Notes under the pieces: generated by a model
The model's database searches: none
Told to the model about the DNA's origin: nothing
Seen by the model: the letters and a program-made list of their open reading frames with translations, nothing else
Origin: CAZNRY01 sp964575675
Lineage (GTDB): Bacteria; Eisenbacteria; RBG-16-71-46; CAIMUX01; VGJL01
Assembly: GCA_964575675.1 (NCBI GenBank)
Contig: CAZNRY010000154.1
Coordinates: forward strand, 1-10,274
Reading direction: 5' to 3'
Length of the DNA stretch: 10,274 nucleotides
Position numbers and translations under genes: made by a program
Shown here: positions 6,757-10,274 of the stretch, in pieces
How positions within the stretch are numbered: position 1 is the stretch's first letter
How the letters are laid out: each line of letters opens with the position of its first letter

Positions 6757-7151
6757 CAGGCGCCTCCCTCGAGATTCGCCACCATCGCCTCGTACGCCTC
6801 GGGTGAGAGGAGATCCTCGAGATCCGCGCGATCCTCGACCCGCGCACGGATCATCCACCCATCGCCGTACGGATCACGATTCGCCGCCCCCGCATCGCGC
6901 TGGATCGCCGCATTCACTTCGACGACCTCACCGGTGATCGGACTGAAGAGATCGCTCACCGTCTTCACGGCCTCGACGGATCCGAACGCCTGCATCTTGT
7001 TCAGAGCCGTCCCCACGGCGGGCAACTCCACGAAGACGATGTCGCCCAGCGCTCCCTGCGCATAGTCTGTGATGCCGATCTTCACGTGGTCGGGTCCGTC
7101 GGGACGAACCCACTCGTGCTCGTTCGTATAGCGGCAATCCTTCGGTATCAT
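6756..7151 (-). CDS. gcvH: Glycine cleavage system H protein (lipoyl carrier)
   Basis: GcvH shuttles the aminomethyl intermediate from P to T protein on a lipoyl arm. The 131-aa protein matches the usual length. It begins with YTNEHEWVR (8-16) and shows ITDYAQGALGDIVFVELP at 27-44. The lipoylation site is Lys63 in FGSVEAVKTVSDLFSP. The SPITGEVVEVN block follows at 70-80, and a family-typical end includes DPYGDGWMI at 93-101. All features needed for function are present. ATG at 7151 follows a GGAAGGGGGA site, 18 nt after the gcvT stop. The stop codon shares one base with the gcvPA start. No lipoate ligase or octanoyltransferase gene is in the window, so lipoylation depends on genes elsewhere. 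Confidence 0.97.
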   Translation of the reverse strand: MIPKDCRYTNEHEWVRPDGPDHVKIGITDYAQGALGDIVFVELPAVGTALNKMQAFGSVEAVKTVSDLFSPITGEVVEVNAAIQRDAGAANRDPYGDGWMIRARVEDRADLEDLLSPEAYEAMVANLEGGA

Positions 7152-7169
7152 CCATCCCCCTTCCCCACC

Positions 7170-8267
7170 CTACCGGTGAGACGCATGCTTGTAGAAAGGC
7201 CGCTCCGTCACGAGCGCATCGACCATCGTCCCCCGCACGTCGATCGAGAACGGGGTTCCGGTAACCGCCAGATCAGGACGGACAAAACCCAATCCCAGCC
7301 CCCTGTTGCCGAGGCTCGGGCAGGGGCCGCCGCTCGTAACGATCCCGACGGGATGCCCGTCGTGGAGAATCGTCTGGCCGTGCCTGGCTATTCGGGCTCC
7401 GGCGACCTCGAAACCGGCGAGCAACTTGGGAAGACCCTCTTCCTTCAGCCGGGCCATGACGGCCCTGCCGATGAAATCGCCCTTCTTCATCTTCACGGTC
7501 CATCCGAGGCCGGCCTCCAGGGGAGTCGTCTGATCGTCGAGCTCGTTGCCATAGAGCGCGTAGCACATCTCCAAGCGGAGCGTGTCGCGCGCGCCGAGCC
7601 CGATGGGGCGCGCGCCGCGTTCCAGAAGCGCCTCCCATAGGCCGGCGGCATCCGCAGACGGCAGGTAGATCTCGAAACCGTCCTCTCCCGTGTAGCCGTT
7701 GCGCGAGATCAGGACATCGGTGCGGCCGAGCACCGTACAGCGTCCGTGACGGTAGTAGCCGATGCCCTCCAGGTCCTCCGCGACGAGGCCCGCGAGCCGT
7801 TCCTGGGAGCGCGGCCCCTGGAGGGCGATCTGCCCCCACCCGTCGCTTCGATCTTCCATCACGACGTCGGAGGGTTTGTGGGAGAGCAGCCAGTCCCACA
7901 CCGCCTGCCGATTGGAGGCGTTGACGACCATGAGAACGCCGGTCTCGAATCGGTAGACCGTCACGTCATCGACGACCCCGCCGTTCTCGTAGCAGACCGG
8001 ACTGTAGAGGAGCTGGCCGGGGCTGGCCTTCTCCAGATCGTTCGTGATCAGCCCTTGGACGAAGGGGAAGGCCCCCGCGCCCCCGATCCAGTAGCGCCCC
8101 ATGTGAGACACGTCGAAGATCCCGGCATCCGAGCGGACGATCTCATGTTCCTTCAACTGCCCGGTCGGATACTGGATGGGCATCTCCCACCCCGCAAACC
8201 CCACCATCCTTGCGCCCCCCTCGCGGTGGTTCGCCCACAAGGGGGTTCTGCGCAATTCACCGCCCAT
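7170..8267 (-). CDS. gcvT: Aminomethyltransferase, glycine cleavage system T protein
   Basis: GcvT releases ammonia from the aminomethyl-lipoyl arm of GcvH and makes 5,10-methylene-tetrahydrofolate. The 365-aa product has the family length and order. It opens with LRRTPLWANHREGGARMVGF at 5-24 and has FAGWEMPIQYPTG at 24-36 and DAGIFDVSHMGR at 47-58. The folate and catalytic region is NGGVVDDVTVYR at 95-106 with Asp100/Asp101. RNGYTGEDGFEIYLP lies mid-protein, and it ends in the C-terminal beta-barrel region with GTMVDALVTERPFYK. ATG at 8267 has AGAGAGGA 4 nt upstream. The frame stays open to 8342, but that extension would run through the predicted promoter, so 8267 is preferred. It is the first gene of the operon, reading from the promoter at 8314-8342, and gcvH begins 18 nt after its TAG stop. 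Confidence 0.97.
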   Translation of the reverse strand: MGGELRRTPLWANHREGGARMVGFAGWEMPIQYPTGQLKEHEIVRSDAGIFDVSHMGRYWIGGAGAFPFVQGLITNDLEKASPGQLLYSPVCYENGGVVDDVTVYRFETGVLMVVNASNRQAVWDWLLSHKPSDVVMEDRSDGWGQIALQGPRSQERLAGLVAEDLEGIGYYRHGRCTVLGRTDVLISRNGYTGEDGFEIYLPSADAAGLWEALLERGARPIGLGARDTLRLEMCYALYGNELDDQTTPLEAGLGWTVKMKKGDFIGRAVMARLKEEGLPKLLAGFEVAGARIARHGQTILHDGHPVGIVTSGGPCPSLGNRGLGLGFVRPDLAVTGTPFSIDVRGTMVDALVTERPFYKHASHR

Positions 8268-8313
8268 CGCATCCTCTCTTGAACAGGGTAATCGTTTCGC
8301 GCGCAACATCCTC

Positions 8314-8342
8314 AATCTAAGCGGGCCTTTCCGAGGTGTCAA
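8314..8342 (-). promoter_or_regulatory. Predicted sigma70-type promoter of the gcv operon
   Basis: On the minus strand a perfect -35 box TTGACA (8337-8342) is separated by 17 nt from a -10 box TAGATT (8314-8319). The expected start near 8307 leaves a leader of about 40 nt before the gcvT ATG. That is too short for a glycine riboswitch, which controls gcv operons in many other bacteria, and I see no leader terminator. No further promoter is evident at the tight gene junctions down to position 117, so all eight genes probably depend on this one. Confidence 0.75.
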
Positions 8343-8367
8343 GGCTCGGGCCGGGACGCCGCGTGGC

Positions 8368-8378
8368 TACTATAGATT
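8368..8378 (+). promoter_or_regulatory. Possible -10 region of the lipoprotein gene
   Basis: TACTATAGATT is the only AT-rich island upstream of the rightward gene. It lies about 85-95 nt before its start codon and offers overlapping -10-like hexamers (TACTAT, TATAGA, TAGATT). No -35 match is found at normal spacing, and no proper extended -10 TGn is present, so the promoter may need an activator or another sigma factor. Weak call. Confidence 0.25.
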
Positions 8379-8462
8379 CCCTGCCGGCACGCCGATCTTC
8401 CTGAGGGGGAAATCAAGGGGCGGGCCCGAATCGGGACCTCGCCCGGGCTCGGGAGTCGCCGG

Positions 8463-9341
8463 ATGATCTGGCGAAGGAACGGGGGCGAGATGCCTTGGGT
8501 TCAACGCGGCGCGGTCGTCTTCTTGCTGGTTTGCGGGATCGGGGCCACCCTGAGCTGCGGCGGGGATGACGGGGAGACAACCGGGCCGCCACAAGAGGAA
8601 GACCTGACGTCGGAAGAGGTGTCCGACGCCACCGCCGTTGTGAACGAGCTTGCGGCAATCTTCCAGCTGGCCAACGCGGTCTCCGGTTTCGTCGGCAGCG
8701 CGGTGAACCGTCCCCCGCCCCTGGCGACCGAAGTCGATCTCGCGGCAGTTACGTGCCCCGACGTGCAGGTTCAGGCGCTTGTAGCCGGATGGCTCCAGGT
8801 GGATGTTGATTTCGGCGCCGGGTGCGCGATGGCATCGGGCGTCACGGCCTCGGGGAAGCTTCAGATCACCTACCGCGCTCTCCCCGCCGCCCCGGACACG
8901 ATTGGAGTATCCCTCGATGCCTTCAACATCCAGGGGTATGAAATCGACGGTTCAATGGGAGCAACGGGCGAGCTGAACGAGTGGGATTTCCACTTTGAGG
9001 GAACGATCGCCCACGACGCCTCCTCCACCCAGATCGACGCGGCCCTGGGCGTCGCGACGGACATGGCGGGGACGCCGACGATTCCGGAGGACGACACAAC
9101 GGGCATCACCGGCTCGATCCAGTACGCGAACTCGGAGGGCCAGTACCTCGCGCAGATTGCGGACACACTGATCTTCGTCGTGGAGTGTTCCTACCCCATG
9201 GCCGGGATCCTCACCTATCAAGAGATCGCCGAGCACGCAACGCCGGTCACGACGATCGACTTCTCCGCGGGGGACTGCTGCACGGCGCAGGTCAGCATCA
9301 GCAATCGCTCGCAGGATATCGATTTCTGCACCGGGGACTGA
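8463..9341 (+). CDS. Probable secreted lipoprotein of unknown function
   Basis: I recognise no family for this 292-aa protein. It starts with basic residues (Arg4, Arg5), a hydrophobic core (GAVVFLLVCGIGATLS, 16-31), then Cys32 followed by GGDDGE, as expected of a lipoprotein export signal. The lipobox is irregular, with Thr at -3 instead of the usual Leu and then Leu-Ser-Cys. After a Thr/Pro/Glu-rich linker (about 38-52) comes a helical stretch, then a region of Gly-, Thr- and Asp-rich beta strands, probably a beta sandwich or barrel. Mature-part cysteines occur at TCPD, GAGCAM, VECSY, GDCCTA and DFCTGD, the last five residues from the end, and could form disulphides outside the cytoplasm. 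ATG at 8463 has GGGAG 7 nt upstream; an in-frame ATG at 8490 also has a G-rich site and keeps the signal. It is divergent from the gcv operon, with no obvious functional link. Confidence 0.8.
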   Translation: MIWRRNGGEMPWVQRGAVVFLLVCGIGATLSCGGDDGETTGPPQEEDLTSEEVSDATAVVNELAAIFQLANAVSGFVGSAVNRPPPLATEVDLAAVTCPDVQVQALVAGWLQVDVDFGAGCAMASGVTASGKLQITYRALPAAPDTIGVSLDAFNIQGYEIDGSMGATGELNEWDFHFEGTIAHDASSTQIDAALGVATDMAGTPTIPEDDTTGITGSIQYANSEGQYLAQIADTLIFVVECSYPMAGILTYQEIAEHATPVTTIDFSAGDCCTAQVSISNRSQDIDFCTGD

Positions 9342-9420
9342 CGCTCCGGAAGATACCCTCTCAGCCCTCGATCGAATCGATTCGCTCGCGCATCGCGCGA
9401 CTTGCATCTCCGGCCCTCTG

Positions 9421-9444
9421 CCGCCGTTTCGCGACGAACGGCGG
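9421..9444. repeat. Inverted repeat / hairpin, second possible termination element
   Basis: CCGCCGTT (9421-9428) pairs perfectly with AACGGCGG (9437-9444) around an 8-nt loop; a G-T pair could extend it by one. No T run follows on either strand, so alone it is a poor intrinsic terminator. It lies 80 nt after the lipoprotein stop and 25 nt before the stronger hairpin, and may add to a tandem arrangement. Confidence 0.45.
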
Positions 9445-9468
9445 TGAGAAATGCGGGCGCACAGCGAT

Positions 9469-9499
9469 GAACCGCCTCGGCCGACGACCGAGGCGGTTC
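9469..9499. terminator. Probable bidirectional terminator hairpin
   Basis: GAACCGCCTCGG (9469-9480) and CCGAGGCGGTTC (9488-9499) form a perfect 12-bp stem with a 7-nt loop. On the plus strand it is followed by TTGCTC, on the minus strand by ATCGCTG, so the T tract is weak in both directions. The hairpin lies between two converging genes, 34 nt after the stop of the minus-strand gene and about 130 nt after the plus-strand gene, so a shared transcription end is the simplest reading. Confidence 0.65.
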
Positions 9500-9532
9500 T
9501 TGCTCAAGGCCTGACCAAGGCCCCCTCCCGGA

Positions 9533-10274
9533 TCAACGGGTCAGGACCATCTTGCGCTCGATGTTCCGGCCGGCGCTGCTCAGGCGATAGAGATAGACCC
9601 CGCTCGGGAGCAGGCGTCCCCCATCGTCGCGGCCGTCCCAGTATGCGGTGTGTACGCCAGCCGTCTGCGAACCCGTGATCAGGTTGCGGACCAGACGCCC
9701 CTGCACGTCATAGATGCTCAGGGTCGCCTGTCCGGCAGAGGGGATCGCGAACCGGATCGCCGTTCGGCCGTCGAAGGGGTTCGGCGTGTTCGGTTCGAGA
9801 CGCGCCGCGAGGATCTGGGCGGTCTCCTCGGTCGAAGCGGGCGCGACGCTCACCGTGAGGTTCAGCGGGAACTGGCGAAGCGGGTTGTTGGGATCGTTCG
9901 AGTGGATCTCGAGGGCCTCGTGGTAGACGCCCAGGAGCATCCCGCTCGTGTCGAAGGTCAGGACGGTGATCTGATTCCCCCCGGAAGGCACGGATCCGGA
10001 GGTCAGACTTTCCGAGATCCAGGGAATGTCCCCCCCGGCTTCCACGATGTACCAGTCCAACGGATCCTGCGTTCCTGTGTTCTGGATCGTCAGGTTCGAG
10101 TTGGATGTCTCGTGGGGCCCCAAGGTGAGCGTGACCCCTGCGATCGGGGTGGTCATGATGTTCGGGTACGTCGTCGGGACCGCCGTCGTCTTGATGGCGA
10201 GGTCCCAGTTTCCGTACTTGGAATACGGTCCGTACGGGCTCAGGGTTGGGCCGCGGATCCGGGCATACAGGGTC
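9533..10274 (-). CDS. C-terminal part of a secreted Ig-like / FlgD-type sorting-domain protein (5' end outside window)
   Basis: The frame is open to the right window edge, so only the last 246 residues are seen; an internal ATG at 10156 is not a credible start because coding continues upstream through it. Visible residues 40-145 form an Ig-like beta sandwich with the repeat-type phrases LTIQNTGTQDPLDW, SVPSGGNQITVLTF and LEIHSNDPNNPL, as in the BACON/ASPM-like modules of surface proteins. After a short Ala/Thr/Glu linker, residues about 160-246 form a FlgD-Ig-like C-terminal domain: LEPNTPNPFDGRTAIRFAIP, then SIYDVQGRLVRNL, WDGRDDGGRLLPSGVYLYRL and a KMVLTR end. This end type is common in FCB bacteria and often serves as a type IX-like secretion or sorting signal. 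The protein is probably exported or on the cell surface. The N-terminal catalytic or binding part is not visible, so its activity is unknown. Confidence 0.9.
   Translation of the reverse strand, partial: TLYARIRGPTLSPYGPYSKYGNWDLAIKTTAVPTTYPNIMTTPIAGVTLTLGPHETSNSNLTIQNTGTQDPLDWYIVEAGGDIPWISESLTSGSVPSGGNQITVLTFDTSGMLLGVYHEALEIHSNDPNNPLRQFPLNLTVSVAPASTEETAQILAARLEPNTPNPFDGRTAIRFAIPSAGQATLSIYDVQGRLVRNLITGSQTAGVHTAYWDGRDDGGRLLPSGVYLYRLSSAGRNIERKMVLTR

Larger units (their letters stand above)
8268..8462. other. Divergent intergenic spacer
   Basis: This 195-bp spacer separates gcvT from the divergently read lipoprotein gene. It holds the gcv promoter and the gcvT ribosome binding site. On the plus side there is an isolated AT-rich island (TACTATAGATT, 8368-8378) in otherwise GC-rich sequence. 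It contains possible -10 boxes for the rightward gene but no acceptable -35 box at 16-18 nt. The stretch 8415-8462 is very GC-rich with several short CCCG/CGGG repeats that could fold in the leader, but no single clear hairpin stands out. Confidence 0.6.
9342..9532. other. Spacer between convergent genes
   Basis: No gene is visible in this 191-bp stretch. It contains the palindrome CGAATCGATTCG (9373-9384), an 8-bp hairpin at 9421-9444 and the strong hairpin at 9469-9499. Both flanking genes read into it, which fits a terminator region serving both strands. Confidence 0.6.

Noticed and set aside
6757..6858. N-terminal extension of GcvPA into gcvH
   Set aside because: The added residues are Arg/Gly/Ser-rich and unlike the family, while ATG at 6756 has a ribosome binding site and matches the normal N-terminus.
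8268..8462. Glycine riboswitch ahead of gcvT
   Set aside because: The predicted leader is only about 40 nt and no paired aptamer architecture is evident in the spacer.
9185..9514. Plus-strand frame of 109 codons running through the end of the lipoprotein gene and the terminator hairpins
   Set aside because: It is out of frame with the lipoprotein, Arg-rich, and spans two hairpins in the convergent spacer.
1..10274. CRISPR array, insertion sequence, tRNA or rRNA
   Set aside because: Reading both strands I saw no regularly spaced repeats, transposase motifs with terminal repeats, tRNA cloverleaf or conserved rRNA segments; the window is filled by ordinary protein genes.

Overview
This 10.3-kb GC-rich window looks chromosomal and bacterial. 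It most likely comes from an uncultured member of the FCB superphylum, of the Eisenbacteria, Latescibacteria or Krumholzibacteria kind. That placement is an inference. It rests on the FlgD/type IX-like C-terminal domain of the protein at the right edge, the split GcvPA/GcvPB form of glycine decarboxylase, the GC-rich codon use, and an ASKHA-fold MutL/GlmL-family protein beside a conserved protein of unknown function.

Layout, right to left. (1) 9533-10274, minus: the C-terminal part of a secreted protein with an Ig-like module and a FlgD-type sorting domain, open at the window edge. (2) 9342-9532: a spacer between convergent genes that holds a 12-bp perfect inverted repeat, probably a two-way terminator, and a second hairpin. 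(3) 8463-9341, plus: a probable lipoprotein of unknown function. (4) 8268-8462: a divergent spacer with a near-consensus sigma70-type promoter (TTGACA-N17-TAGATT) firing left into gcvT and leaving only about 40 nt of leader. (5) 117-8267, minus: eight tightly packed genes, gcvT, gcvH, gcvPA, gcvPB, a two-helix membrane protein, a small membrane-associated protein with a charged tail, a MutL/GlmL-family ASKHA ATPase, and a 373-aa protein with a barrel-sandwich-like N-terminus and a KOW-like C-terminus. Most junctions overlap or are separated by fewer than 20 nt, so this reads as one transcription unit. (6) 1-116: a spacer with a second good sigma70-type promoter (TTGACC-N17-TAGACT) pointing left, so a new transcription unit probably starts just outside the window.

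The four gcv genes supply the T, H and P proteins of the glycine cleavage system, which breaks glycine into CO2, ammonia and methylene-tetrahydrofolate. The L protein and lipoylation enzymes are not in the window. The four downstream genes are the most interesting part. GlmL/MutL proteins are known beside B12-dependent carbon-skeleton and amino mutases, yet no mutase is present here. Instead the ASKHA protein sits with two small membrane proteins and an uncharacterised KOW-like protein, transcriptionally tied to glycine cleavage. This may be an undescribed four-gene module.
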